From Candidatus Uhrbacteria bacterium (GTDB lineage: Bacteria > Patescibacteriota > Patescibacteriia > UBA9934 > GWF2-40-263), in assembly GCA_016208545.1 (NCBI GenBank), contig JACQXU010000022.1, positions 1-32,627 on the forward strand: a DNA stretch of 32,627 bases, in the 5' to 3' direction. Numbering within the stretch: the first letter of the stretch is position 1; each line of letters opens with the position of its first letter. A model generated the notes under the pieces. That model searched no databases and was not told the DNA's origin. It saw only the letters and a list, made by a program, of their open reading frames with translations. The position numbers and the translations under genes are program-made. This document shows, one piece after another, positions 1-10,400 of the stretch.

Positions 1-815
1 TTTATTTCTTCAGGGCTACATGTCGCATAACGAAGTTTCACTTGTTCAGCAACGTCAATTGAAGTTCTCAAGCCAAGAGCAATATCTGAAGTAATATGGT
101 CAGACCCAATCGGTAAAACTGAAGTGTGAAGAACATCGCCTTCTTCATAAACAACTAAAGACGTAGTTGATGCGCCAATGTTTACAACACAAACACCGAG
201 TTCCTTCTGACGATCTGACACAACAGCTTCTGCTGTTGCGAGAATTGAAAAAACTAAATCTTCGATATTCAATCCGGTTCGATATACTGCTTTTGTGAGA
301 TTTTTAATTTGTGAACCCAAACCTTGAATGATAAGCGCATCAACTTCAAGTCGAATTCCGTTCATTCCAACCGGATCTTTAACACCGCGCTGACCATCAA
401 CAATAAAACTTTTTGGAATAACGTGAATTATCTCGTAATTTGTCGGCGTCGCGACTGTTCGAGCGGCTTCGATTGCGCGCTCAACATCTTCTTCACGAAT
501 TTCACCGTCGCTTCGCCCGACTCCAATCACACCTCTTGATTCTTGTGAAATGATGTGCCCGCCGCTTATTCCGACCCAAGCTGAATTGATTGGAACGCCA
601 GTGATTCGTTCAGCTTGTTCAAGCGCGCGAGAAACAGAGGAAACTGCGTCTTCCAAATTTGTGATTGTGCCTTTATTCACGCCAGATGAAGGAACCTCAA
701 CAGCGCCGATGATGTGCATCTGCTCTTTTCCGTCAGATGACGGAACCAGTTTTCCAACCGCCACACGCACGGCATGTGAACCAACATCAAGCCCTGCATA
801 GATTTCTTCGGTCAT
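1..815 (-). CDS. ftsA: Cell division protein FtsA, N-terminal part (cut by left window edge)
   Basis: Actin-like ATPase that tethers FtsZ to the membrane and recruits the divisome. Reading the minus strand from ATG at 815 gives MTEEIYAGLDVGSHAVRVAV, with the phosphate-1 loop (GLDVGS) typical of FtsA. It continues without a stop to base 1 (about 271 residues seen). Later segments also fit the family: the SHS2/1C region with SAWVGISGGHI, the AIEAA / IIHVIPKSFIVDGQ stretch, and the second-domain VVNIGASTTSLVVYEEG loop. The C-terminal amphipathic helix lies outside the window. The start codon lies in the terminal arm of the 141-bp tandem repeat, and no Shine-Dalgarno site is visible. It follows dgkA and ybeY on the same strand with a 311-bp gap filled mostly by the repeat. 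Family assignment is firm; MreB or PilM are less likely because of the FtsA-specific 1C region. Confidence 0.93.
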   Translation of the reverse strand, partial: MTEEIYAGLDVGSHAVRVAVGKLVPSSDGKEQMHIIGAVEVPSSGVNKGTITNLEDAVSSVSRALEQAERITGVPINSAWVGISGGHIISQESRGVIGVGRSDGEIREEDVERAIEAARTVATPTNYEIIHVIPKSFIVDGQRGVKDPVGMNGIRLEVDALIIQGLGSQIKNLTKAVYRTGLNIEDLVFSILATAEAVVSDRQKELGVCVVNIGASTTSLVVYEEGDVLHTSVLPIGSDHITSDIALGLRTSIDVAEQVKLRYATCSPEEI

Positions 816-1095
816 ACCCGGTAGTACAACAATGATACTTATATTTGTTAGTGTTTCTTTGACTGACATTGTTACGACATCTTACGTATGGAGTCGTACA
901 ATCTTTATTAATACACAGCAGAACAGGAGACAGATCATTGTTGTCCTACCGGGCATACCCGATAGTACAACAATGATATTTATATTTGTTAGTGTTTCTT
1001 TGACTGACATTGTTACGACATCTTACGTATGGAGTCGTACAATCTTTATTAATACACAGCAGAACAGGAGACAGATCATTGTTGTCCTACCGGGC
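814..1095. repeat. Two tandem 141-bp units, each flanked by ~22-bp terminal inverted repeats
   Basis: Unit 1 is 814-954 and unit 2 is 955-1095. I find only two differences between them (G/A at offset 7 and C/T at offset 24). Each unit begins ATACCCGRTAGTACAACAAT and ends with the near reverse complement (ATTGTTGTCCTACCGGGC), so the junction at 933-976 is a long imperfect palindrome. An inner inverted pair (TTGTTACGAC / GTCGTACAA) surrounds TACGTA. The array fills most of the 311-bp gap between dgkA and ftsA, and its left arm overlaps the ftsA start codon. The form resembles a small non-autonomous (MITE-like) element that was tandemly duplicated; a duplicated regulatory leader is the alternative. 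141 is divisible by three, so frames stay open through it, but I see no gene in it. Confidence 0.85.
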
Positions 1096-1126
1096 ATACT
1101 CATACTTTTCTTCAAGTATAGCTCGT

Positions 1127-1489
1127 TTAGGAAAACAAACGCAAATGCGGGGCGAAAATCACTACACCGATTACGACAGCGATTAAAGACATAAGTAGCA
1201 CTGTCGCGGCCATAATGTCTTTAATGTCATGAACGATTGGATGAATTCTGGGTTTGAACGTGTCAACAATTCGTTCAAACACACTATTTATCAGCTCGAG
1301 AGTTAATATGAGTCCAATGAGCAATAAAAGTACAATCCATTCAAACGCGTTTACTTCAAACCAAATTGCCAGAACAATAATTGCAACTGCCGCAAGTGTT
1401 TGCATACGAAAATTTTGTTCACTTTTGAACACAACTCGAACACCTCGAAGCGCGTGAGAAAAACTTTTTATTAAACGACTTATAGACAT
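1127..1489 (-). CDS. dgkA: Diacylglycerol/undecaprenol kinase family membrane protein
   Basis: Small integral-membrane kinase of the DgkA family. In most bacteria outside the Proteobacteria it phosphorylates undecaprenol, recycling the lipid carrier for wall polymers. The 120-residue length is standard. The N-terminal amphipathic helix (SFSHALRGVRVVFKSEQNFRMQ) is followed by three membrane helices near residues 30-45, 50-68 and 95-115. The core LELINSVFERIVD matches the family's E-x-x-N-(T/S)-x-x-E signature, and HPIVHDIKDIMAATVLL matches the conserved H-x(6)-K-D-x-x-A-x-x-V segment. The start overlaps the end of ybeY by 10 bases, so the two are co-transcribed. ybeY-dgkA neighbours are common. 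Substrate (undecaprenol rather than diacylglycerol) is inferred. Confidence 0.9.
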   Translation of the reverse strand: MSISRLIKSFSHALRGVRVVFKSEQNFRMQTLAAVAIIVLAIWFEVNAFEWIVLLLLIGLILTLELINSVFERIVDTFKPRIHPIVHDIKDIMAATVLLMSLIAVVIGVVIFAPHLRLFS

Positions 1490-1896
1490 AGTCTGTTCAA
1501 AATTTTTGTTTGCAGTGAAAACATTTTTTCCGCATCTTTTGATTTTTCATGATCGTATCCGAATAAATGCAGTAGTCCATGAATTATCAAAAAAGTTATT
1601 TCTTTTTCTGCACTGTGTTTAATTTTTTTGGCTTGACGACTAGCTCGCGAATAGGAAATTAGAAGTTCGCCGCTGTCTTTTGTGAGTGGAAAAGACAAAA
1701 CGTCGGTCACGGAATCTTTTCCACGATAAACACTATTCGCGAAACGCATTGTTTTATTGTCAACAAACGCGATTGAAACAGTGTACTTTTTTGCTTTCAC
1801 TTCGCGGCTGACAAGTCGCAAAATCTTTGACAATTTAGAAATAGGAAAACGCTGACCGCTTTCTAACAATGTTTGATTGACTTCCGCGCGAATCAT
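1480..1896 (-). CDS. ybeY: Endoribonuclease YbeY (rRNA maturation factor)
   Basis: Zinc-dependent RNase needed for 16S rRNA 3' maturation and ribosome quality control. The 138-residue protein carries the complete metal motif HGLLHLFGYDH (His106, His110, His116). It also has the family segment YRGKDSVTDVLSFP near residues 58-70 (usual form R-x-x-D-x-x-T-D-V-L-S-F-P). The length is slightly short, as in other reduced genomes. The start ATG overlaps the stop of the upstream TSP3-protein gene (ATGA-type overlap at 1893-1896), and its end overlaps dgkA, so the three form one tightly coupled unit. No Shine-Dalgarno site is needed if translation re-initiates across these overlaps. Confidence 0.95.
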   Translation of the reverse strand: MIRAEVNQTLLESGQRFPISKLSKILRLVSREVKAKKYTVSIAFVDNKTMRFANSVYRGKDSVTDVLSFPLTKDSGELLISYSRASRQAKKIKHSAEKEITFLIIHGLLHLFGYDHEKSKDAEKMFSLQTKILNRLCL

Positions 1897-2885
1897 AACA
1901 CGATTTTTTTCAAACTATTGATCATCATTTGAAAGGTCTGAACATAATCAGCTGTTGATTTCGTTGGAATTTCGTAAGTCAATGACAAAACTGTTGAATC
2001 AATCATAACAAGCGCGGCGCGTTTATTTTGTGCAATATAAAATTCAAGACCTGTTTTTGTGGTCGTCTTAACAATTTTTTCTTGTCCGCCTTGTTCTTGA
2101 GTCCAATCGCTTATTGTTTGAACAACAGCTTCAGGAGTTTGTGAACGAACAGCGATCACAAAAGATTCGCCGGTTGTTGTTTGAATAAAAGTTGACATTG
2201 GAGTTGGTCCGGTTTGCGTCTGCCAAATTGATGGATATACAAATTCAACAACTGAAGGAAGTGTAAAAGAAGAAACCAAATCGGCTTCGATCAGAGTTCC
2301 AGGCGCTATTCCACTTGGATTGTATAAATGAAAAACTTCATTGCCGTCCAAAAATCCATCAGCATCAGTGTCTGGTAAATTTAAGTTTGTTTTGTAAATC
2401 AATTGTTCTTCGATGTCTGTCAAACCGTCCGAATCTGTGTCTTTTCCCGGAACGATTTCGACAGACTGTGCAGGCTCTTCTTTTATTTCTTCTTCTTCTT
2501 TAACTATCGGTTTTTCAACTTCAGGTCGCGAAACAACAGATTGTGTAACAAGCTCTTGTGTTGTAGGAGTTTGTGTTTCAACACTCCGAAGCAAAATATA
2601 ACCAGTAACGATCAAAGCTAGAATCACAATTCCTCCGGAAATGAGAAGCGCTTTTGTGGAAGCTGATAAACCTTTTTTCGTTGGTTGTTTCAAAATTGGA
2701 GCCGGTTTTTGTGGAGGTGGCGGAGTCGGAGGAATGTTCACAGCCTGCGGCCTTGCTTGCCCTTTCGGTTCAACAATTTTTGATTCTTTGCCATGACGAT
2801 ATTGCTCGGGCATCGTAAAAATCTGCGCATCTGGTGCAGTTTTTTTCTGTTGCTGATTTTCCATTTTCAATTCTGTTTCCTGCAT
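1893..2885 (-). CDS. Single-pass membrane protein with two TSP3-type calcium-binding repeats
   Basis: Function unknown. The 330-residue protein has a Gln/Pro-rich cytoplasmic N-terminus (PPTPPPPQKP at about 52-61), one membrane helix at about 79-99, and an acidic linker (KEEEEIKEE). Two DxDxDG-type loops follow (KDTDSDGLTDIEE at 148-160 and PDTDADGFLDGNE at 171-183), as in thrombospondin type 3 repeats that bind calcium. A C-terminal domain of about 135 residues (192-330) is rich in beta-strand-like stretches; I do not recognise it. It is the third of three neighbouring membrane-anchored TSP3 proteins. Two starts are possible (2885, or Met8 at 2864, which has a weak AGGAA 12 bases upstream). 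Likely exposed on the outer face of the membrane, by the positive-inside rule. Confidence 0.85.
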   Translation of the reverse strand: MQETELKMENQQQKKTAPDAQIFTMPEQYRHGKESKIVEPKGQARPQAVNIPPTPPPPQKPAPILKQPTKKGLSASTKALLISGGIVILALIVTGYILLRSVETQTPTTQELVTQSVVSRPEVEKPIVKEEEEIKEEPAQSVEIVPGKDTDSDGLTDIEEQLIYKTNLNLPDTDADGFLDGNEVFHLYNPSGIAPGTLIEADLVSSFTLPSVVEFVYPSIWQTQTGPTPMSTFIQTTTGESFVIAVRSQTPEAVVQTISDWTQEQGGQEKIVKTTTKTGLEFYIAQNKRAALVMIDSTVLSLTYEIPTKSTADYVQTFQMMINSLKKIVL

Positions 2886-2934
2886 AATTTTCCATTACCA
2901 CTTACTCCCTTTCTCCCTTTCTTTTATTTTTTTC

Positions 2935-3528
2935 TTAACTTCCACTTGGAACTTCCAACAACTTCCCTTGTCCGTTTGGATTATATCCGGCTTTAACTTC
3001 GTCGCCGTCTGAATATCCGTCGCCATCTGAATCTGGATTCAAAGGATTGGTTCCATAAACTTCGATCTCTTCGCGATCAAACAGAAAATCACCGTCTGTG
3101 TCTGAACTTGTTGCATTGGTTCCAAATTGAGCTTCTTGCAAATCAGACAGTCCGTCTTTATCTGTGTCAACTTCTATAGCCTCTTCAGCTTCTACTGCCT
3201 CTACAGCTTCTTCAGCTTCTACAGCTTCTTGAGCCGGTTCTTGAGGCGTAACAGGCGTTCTAGAACTCAAAATTCGCCAAGAAATTAAAAATGCAATAAC
3301 GATTACTGTCAAAACTGAAACAACGATGATAATAGTTTTTAGGTTTTGGGTTTTAGGTTTTGGGTGTTGGGTTTTGGGTGTTGGGTTTTGGGTGGAAGGA
3401 GTAGGAGAAGACTGAACTGGCTCCGAAACTAAATGAGTTGGCGGAGCTGTTGGCGGAATCACTTGCGGCGCGGCTTCGTCTGTTTTTGCAAAAATGTCTT
3501 CAGGAGGTTTTTGTAATTCGTCGAACAT
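2935..3528 (-). CDS. Single-pass membrane protein with TSP3 repeats and a repeat-encoded Pro/Thr/Lys linker
   Basis: Function unknown; 197 residues. A Pro-rich N-terminus contains a low-complexity stretch (STQNPTPKTQHPKPKTQ, residues about 45-61). The DNA for this stretch is a run of the AAAACCCAAAACC microrepeat also found in nearby spacers. One membrane helix lies at about 64-86. An acidic AVEAEEAVEAVEAEEA repeat precedes two to three calcium-loop repeats (DTDKDGLSDLQEAQFG, SDTDGDFLFDREEIEVYG, DSDGDGYSDGDEVKAG). The protein ends GYNPNGQGKLLEVPSGS; the GYNPNG-x-GKL ending recurs in the 265-residue neighbour, showing that these C-terminal modules are paralogous. It probably presents a rigid calcium-stabilised rod outside the cell. 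Confidence 0.85.
   Translation of the reverse strand: MFDELQKPPEDIFAKTDEAAPQVIPPTAPPTHLVSEPVQSSPTPSTQNPTPKTQHPKPKTQNLKTIIIVVSVLTVIVIAFLISWRILSSRTPVTPQEPAQEAVEAEEAVEAVEAEEAIEVDTDKDGLSDLQEAQFGTNATSSDTDGDFLFDREEIEVYGTNPLNPDSDGDGYSDGDEVKAGYNPNGQGKLLEVPSGS
3336..3393. repeat. GGTTTTGGGT-type microrepeat inside a coding region
   Basis: A run of GGTTTTGGGTTTTAGG / GGTGTTGGGT units (plus-strand sense). On the minus strand it encodes the Thr/Pro/Lys/Gln linker of the 197-residue TSP3 protein. The same sequence family recurs at 3527-3560, 4368-4390, 21225-21240 and 24951-24969. Codon-level translation of the repeat is tolerated because it lies in a disordered linker next to the membrane helix. Confidence 0.75.
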
Positions 3529-3560
3529 AGGTTTTTGGTGTTAGGTTTTGGGTTTTAGGA
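3527..3560. repeat. Intergenic GGTTTTGGGTTTTAGG microrepeat
   Basis: The short gap between the 265- and 197-residue protein genes consists almost entirely of this microrepeat (GGTTTTTGGTGTTAGGTTTTGGG). It leaves no room for a Shine-Dalgarno site before the ATG at 3528. A further copy occupies the next upstream gap at 4368-4390. Confidence 0.7.
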
Positions 3561-3566
3561 AAAAAA

Positions 3567-4364
3567 TTAAGGCAATTTTCCAGCGCCGTTTGGATTATAA
3601 CCTGCGGCGATTTCTTGACTGTCGCTATATCCATCTCCGTCAGTATCAGCTTTGTACGGATCAGTTCCGTACAATTTTTCTTGCGTGTTATCCAAATCGT
3701 CAAAATCCGGATCATCAACCAAAATCCATTCTTCCTTACACAATCCAATTCGGTCTTCGTCAATTAATTTCTCACAAACTCGAGAGTCTTGTTTTTGATT
3801 CGCCTCTTTAACGACGATCAAAAATTCACATTCTGATGGATCTTTTCCAAGCGTCGCACAATTTTCAGCAGTAACTGGCTCAAGACCAGAGTGGCATCCT
3901 TGTCGTTTATTCTCGTTTTGTATTTTATCACACAACTTCACATTTTGAGCAGAAACTGCAAGAGCATAATTCACACTGTCTGAACAAAGTCTTTTCCATT
4001 CTTCGTTAACGATATTTTCACAAATCGAGGTATCTTTTTTATCAACTCCAAGTTCCCAAACGCAAGCGTCATAACTTTTGTCTGTTAAGCCTTCGCAAAA
4101 CAAAACATTTCCGGTTTGAGAAGCAAGTTTTTGAGTTTGTTGTTGAGCGCATTTTTCCTTGTCAACCGCACTCTGACAGGTTTGTTCGATTTGAGCGCGT
4201 TGATTTTCAAGTTCCTGCGTTTGCAGAGATGTTTCATTTCTTCCGCTGATAAAACGAACAGCGCCTATCACCAAAAACACAGCAATTAAAACTCCGACTG
4301 CGATAATCGCGACAGGTTTCCAAGAAATTTGTTTTTGTTCAGTTGGATAGTCGGAGAAAGGCAT
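3567..4364 (-). CDS. Membrane-anchored Cys-pair repeat protein with C-terminal TSP3 loop
   Basis: Function unknown; 265 residues. One membrane helix at about 17-40 follows a short cytoplasmic tail. The outer part holds a series of short units in which two cysteines are 9-11 residues apart: FCEGLTDKSYDAC, ICENIVNEEWKRLC, LCDKIQNENKRQGC, NCATLGKDPSEC and VCEKLIDEDRIGLC, plus a weaker TCQSAVDKEKC. These look like small disulfide-stapled helical hairpins. The C-terminus has a degenerate DPDFDDLDN loop and a canonical DTDGDGYSDSQE loop, and ends AAGYNPNGAGKLP, matching the 197-residue neighbour. The many paired cysteines imply an oxidising, extracytoplasmic location. It lies directly downstream of the giant protein gene, 36 bases away. 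Confidence 0.85.
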   Translation of the reverse strand: MPFSDYPTEQKQISWKPVAIIAVGVLIAVFLVIGAVRFISGRNETSLQTQELENQRAQIEQTCQSAVDKEKCAQQQTQKLASQTGNVLFCEGLTDKSYDACVWELGVDKKDTSICENIVNEEWKRLCSDSVNYALAVSAQNVKLCDKIQNENKRQGCHSGLEPVTAENCATLGKDPSECEFLIVVKEANQKQDSRVCEKLIDEDRIGLCKEEWILVDDPDFDDLDNTQEKLYGTDPYKADTDGDGYSDSQEIAAGYNPNGAGKLP

Positions 4365-4400
4365 AAATTAGGTTTTTGGTTTTGGGTGTTTGCGAAAAAA

Positions 4401-7400
4401 TTACTGCGAAGGACAATACTCAAAATTAATGTTAGAAAAATTCATCGTTCCGGTTCCGTTGAAAATTGTTTGAATCGGCATCAAAGTTTGCTTGTTCTGA
4501 CACGCGAATGTTGACGGTAAAGGCAATTCAATATTTTGACCAACAGGAGTGATCGCAGTTTGCGAACTTGATTCTGTTCCCTTTGTCGCAGTAACTGTTG
4601 TTTTTGATTCCAAAACAGATTCGATGATTTTGTTATACATTCCCTTAATACCTTCAGCTGTCGTTGCTTGATACGCATAGTCTCCTTCAAAACAGTCATT
4701 AAGTGCTGACATTGTGTATCCATGGCATTTCATGCTAGACAAATGTTCCATGTAGACAATTTGAGTGGTGTTATTAGATATGACTGCGGAATAAAAAGTG
4801 ATGTCACCAGATTTTATATGATCATAAATCATTCCGTCTTCATAACGAGCTTCGGCAATGCAAGCATCAGGTCCATCATAATTATAATCTTCAGTATTTT
4901 CGTCCGTTTCTGAAGTAAACACCTTAGAATAATCAGTACAGTGGTGATCATATTCTGACGGTGTATTCTCATCAAAATCTATAGGATGGTTTGCTTCGCC
5001 GTCTGCAAGAAGAATTACAAATTTTTTGTTTTCCGAAGGAGACTGTTCATCTAAAATTTGAATTGCTTTTTGAATAGCTTTGCCAGTTAATGTCCATCCA
5101 CCTGTATTGTCCTTATAAGTTCCAATAATACTTTGTAGTATTGTATTATTCCCTGCTTCATTCAATGACAATAAACTGTCGGTGCTTGTTGGATTCATAA
5201 AAAGAACATCGTCTTGAACATTATGAACAGCATCGCCTTTTCCTGCCTCTTGTTCGTCTGGTGTTCCATATCCGTACGAGACTAAACCAATTCTGACTTC
5301 TCCTTCGTTGCCTTGATACGCATTGTACAAGTCGTCTATCGCTTGAATTGCGGATTCCGCGGCAATGTCAATTTTGCGATTTGGAGCAGTGGCGGCTGTT
5401 CCATCTGGAGCATCTTCCATTGTTCCTGTTAAATCCGTCACAAACACAATATCAATGTTTGGTTCAATTACATTTATGTTATCAATATTTGCTGTAATTT
5501 TTGTTCCAACAGAGCAAGCCGGCAAAACCAAAACCGCATTATCTGGCGAGAGTTTTTCTGTGTTGAAATAACTATAAAGATCAACGCTTGGAAGCGGTTG
5601 AGCACCGGAAAGTTCACTTTGCACTAAAATTCCTGTTTTCTTTAGTGAAAACGGACATGCTCCAGTACAATCACTCGCGCAAACAGGCGCAACGCAAACA
5701 CTATCTGCTCCGCAAAGAGTTTTATTTGCTGAACTAGTATAATCTGTTGTATTTTTGTCCGGTGGCTGAAGTGTGCATGGTTTGCCGTTATCTGCTCCGC
5801 CATTGCAAACTCCTGCGTAATGGCACGAATATCCTGATTCGCACGAACTATCAGTTAAAACATCACTTTTTGGACAACTCGCGCCACGTTTTGAATCTCC
5901 ATTATTGTAATCAATGCACCAATACGGCTGGTCGTTCCCATCGCAAAATTCATTTCCATTTATAATTCCGTCGCCGCAATACGAACCAGACAAAGTTTTA
6001 TATTGACACTGCCAATTGCAATAATTGCAAGTGTCGTCGTACGAAGCTGTGCACGGATTTGTGCTAAATGGTCCGACATTCTCTCCGCCATTGTCGCACG
6101 CCTCAACACCACTAAAAACATAATTATCTCCGCAGATATTTTTCTGGCATCCGTTTGTGCAACTATCATTGTTTGAATCATTTCCATCATCACATTTTTC
6201 AGTTCCTTCCACTTTTCCATTTCCGCAAACTTGATCTCCGCCAGAACACGCAGACCAACCAGGCCATGAACAATCATTCTGACAAACGCGAGTTCGAGTA
6301 AGTTCGTAAGTGAAATCGGAACATTCGGCGTTTAAACCGGCACAGTCGGTGTTTACATTGCATTTCTCTCCAACTTCTGTTCCTCCAACACAAACTTTAC
6401 TGTTTCCACATTCTAGTTTTCCAGCTCCTCCTCCGCAGGAATATCCTGTTGGACAATCACTTTGCGTTTCACAAGTTGTTAAATTATCAGTACAAAGTTT
6501 TCCAGCCCACTGTTCACTTCCTCCGTCGCACTGTTCCGGACCATTCACAATTTTGTCTCCGCAAGAAAGTCCCGGCTGTTTGCAGTCATATGTGCAAGTT
6601 TTGGTTGGAGTATTTCCGTATTGTCCGTTTGACGCAACACAAGAATTCAACTTTGCCCAACTTTGCGCACCAAGCGTTGCAAAATTTTCAATTGAACCGC
6701 AATCGCACTCTTCACCGCCTGCCAAATATCCATCACCGCACAAAAATGCTGTTGAAAGTAAACATCCTGTTCCGCAGTGGCCATAAGTTCCGTTTAATTC
6801 TCCGTCATCACAAATTTCATTTCCTTCCAAAACACCATTTCCGCACTCAAATTGAATAAGCGGCGAACCAGCTGTCATTGCCTCTTGCGCTGACTGAAAA
6901 CCTGAACAATCGTCTTTACACGCAACGTTAATGTATTCCGTTGAAACTGTTCCTCCTGACGGAGTCGGACATTTATCAACCAAAACTCCTTGATCCCAAA
7001 CCTTCGCGCATTCTATACTTTGCACTTGTCCCAATTCGCACGTTTCACCAATTCCTGAAACTCCATCGCCGCACACAGCTGAAATTCCCCAACTTGTGCT
7101 GTCAGCGCAGAAAAGTGGATTTGAAACAAATCCTTTCGGAACTGCGGCGAGTCCGCTTAAATACTCCGCAACAACTGTCGCGTCATCAGTTGGAAACTGA
7201 TCAATTGGGAAATTCCACACCGCATCTGCGTATTCAAGTTGAGTAAATAACGTATATTTTTCAGCGCCTTTATTTTGATAACCATAAACGTGCGATCCTT
7301 TTGGACAAACAAATTTCCCTTCCAACCCGTTAAAACAAGTTAAAGGATCAAAACCTTCGCCTTGCGACTTACAACCTTGCCAGAACTCGTCGATCGGATC

Positions 7401-10400
7401 TTTCGGAAGAGATGTTCCAACCGCGTTTGAAAGAACCGCGTTCCACGATTCCCATTTACTCACGCTCATTGCTGGAACATAAGTTCCTTGTTGAACTGTT
7501 GGATAACCTTCAACACATACTTCTGTGCCTGGACACTGCGGATCTGATGAACATCCTTGATTTTTTGTGACTGAACAATGTTTGTTTTGCAATCCATATT
7601 TTGTAAGCGCGGAAATCGTTGTTGTAATATCCGTCAATCTCTGCGTGTCATTTTGCAATTTTGCTTTGTCGTTGTCGCAAAATGCGTCTTTGGAAACATC
7701 AAGTGGACAATCTGATGCGAATCCGCTCACTGGTTTATCTTTGGAAATCGAACACTCGCCGTCAACAAATTCTTCAACACACTCACCATCCCATGAACAA
7801 TTTATAAAATCATTTTTTTCATTTTTCACATACGCGCCACTCATTTTTTTACACAGTCCGACATTGCTGACAGCAATTGTGTTTGCATTGAATTTCCAGT
7901 GATCGAAAATCTGCGCAAAAATTTCTTTCGCATCAATTCCAGCATTTGGATTATATGAAACAACGTAAATGTTTGGATATAAAATCTGACTGTGCTCATT
8001 TGCCGCGGCAACATAAGCTGTGTTTCCAGATTGGATCGCTTGATATCCATCAATTTCTATTTCTTTGTAAGTGCCTTTAAAATTTTGCGATTCAAACCAA
8101 TCCTTTGGGGAAAGATAACTCGGGTTTTGAAACACGCGAACTCCGATCGCGTCAGGCGTTCCTTCAACTTTGAAAAAAAGTTCCTGCAAAAGTCCGGCGG
8201 TTGCGACAGAAGTTACATCAACTGGATCAGCAAGCGACGGAAGATCATCAGTTGTTCCGTCTTCGCCTCGATCACGGCAATAATAGAAACCAAAGTTAGA
8301 TGGTTTTGTCGGATCTGTTTTTTCAATATATGGAAACCCAAGTGGTGAACCCAAAGCCGGCCATGGATTTTCACAAACAAGAGCTGTAATTTCAAGCGAA
8401 CCTGCTGTTTGCTTTCCTGATGTTGTCGGCGTATTTAGAGTATCTTTACCGATTGTCGCTGTCGCAACAACGTGCTCAAGTCCGTTATTTCCAACTGATG
8501 AAAATTCAGCTTTGTGCAACTGCTTTTTTGTAAGATCAACAATGTTTTCCGGAGTTCCACTTGCAAACGACGAACCAAAATCCCAAGTCCATCCGTAAAT
8601 GCTTGTTGAGTTGATCGGTTCGTAAACTCCAAGCCCGTCTCGGTAAGTCAGAGCTTTAGCGGTAAATTCGTGCGTTTCATTTTTCTTTGAGAAAAATTGT
8701 GGAGAATGAATTTCATAATCTTTCAAATTGAGCGTTTTGGTGTCTTCAACACTAACAGCTTCGAGCAAACAAACTTCTTTGCCGATCTTGAACGTATTTG
8801 TCGTTTGCCCAAATTGGCATTTATTTCCTGATCCTAAACATATTCCAACTCCATTTTCACTTAACACTCCGTCGGCTTTATTGTCGTTTGTGATTTTGTC
8901 GCCAATTACTACAATTTGATAATAAGAATTCGGTTCAAGTAAATCATTATATTGAATCACAACTTTTTGACCGCCTACTGCATCATCAATTGTTTCAAAA
9001 GTTACTGGCGCATAACAAAATTGCAAAGCCGCTGAAACGTCTTTTCCAAAAAACGACCAAAATCCTGTTTTTACAAAATTCCAAAGTTTAGCAAACCAGC
9101 CAGATGGCGCTTGCCCTGTTGAAACAAGCTGATAGTTTGATGGACAAAGTGTTAGATTTGTTGAAATGTTTTTTCCGTTTATTGTTATCAATTTCAATCG
9201 AATGTTAGAAAGTCCATCCTTCACATTAACAAACGGCGGTTTTACATTTGGCCGAGAGAAACAACAACTACCTGCGCCGCATCCAAGCAGTTTACCATCT
9301 CCGCACGACTGATCGGTTTTACATGAACACTCGATTGCGAGCTCTGTGTCGCCAATCACATTTTCTGCTGAGGCTGTAATTGTTGAAATCGCGTAACCTG
9401 TTGTTGGATCAACCTCTTTTGGAGCATTTGTAGCAATTTGAGCCGCACCGTATCCTCCAATCGAGACTTTACTGCCAACAGCCGCTTCGCATTCCTCGCC
9501 TGTTTGTTTTTGAATGTCGCCGCAATACGATGGAGCTACATATTGAACAGACGAACCTTCTTTCAAACACACTGCGGAACATCCGTCGCCGGAATTCAAA
9601 TTTCCATCATCGCAATCCTCGCCTTTTTCAGGCGCGCCGCTATTACCGCAACATGGAATTTTGAACGGCTGACATTTTGCTGGAGCTGTGCAATCCGCAT
9701 CAACAGAACACGACTCATTATTGTCAGAACAGACAAGCGCACACTCTGCTGTTCCTTCGTTCAAACATTTTTCATTGCATCCATCTCCAGAAACCGCATT
9801 GCCGTCGTCGCAATCTTCTCCGGATTCCTTTTTCGCATTTCCACACGTCGCATAAACGAATTCTTCCGCGATCGCTCCTTCAAACAAACATTGGCCAGAA
9901 CATCCATCGCCATTTTTGTTATTTCCATCATCACAATCCTCGCCTCCTTTTTGCGGCGCGAAATCAACAATTCCGTCTCCGCAAGTTGAGCCAACAGAAG
10001 ATGATCCGTTGTTTAAACAAATTGAATTGCATCCGTCGCCGTTGGCTGTGTTTCCATCATCGCACTGCTCGAAAGCGTCAACGACATTATTTCCACACGT
10101 TGTCGCATTTCCCTCTTTCAAACAACTTGAAGAACATCCGTCATTTGGCGTTGTGTTTCCGTCATCACATTCTTCAGCTTCATTTTTTCCATCGCCGTTG
10201 TAGTCAATAATTCCATCTCCGCAAACTGATTGAGTGTGTTTAATTGAAGCTCCGGCATTCAAACAGTTGAACGTGCACCATTGTGGAAGTTGGTTTGTGA
10301 GACTTATCGCGCCGTTTTTGAGCATAAACGCAACATCCTGTGTTCCGCCGCCTTTCGCAACTGTAAAATTATCCGGCGTATCTTTTGAAACCCATGATTT

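Noticed and set aside
832..1194. Plus-strand 120-residue open frame with a duplicated 47-residue sequence
   Set aside because: It is only the translation of the 141-bp tandem repeat (141 is a multiple of three) and overlaps dgkA. No start signal or recognisable protein features.
3500..3763. Minus-strand 87-residue frame overlapping the 265- and 197-residue protein genes
   Set aside because: It runs out of frame over the TSP3 coding sequence and the microrepeat; I considered a frameshifted copy, but both flanking genes are intact.
6310..6859. Plus-strand frames opposite the giant gene (e.g. 158 and 136 residues)
   Set aside because: They are antisense shadows produced by the Cys/Gly/Asp-rich codons of the giant protein; compositions are Ser/Pro/His/Leu-skewed with no domains.
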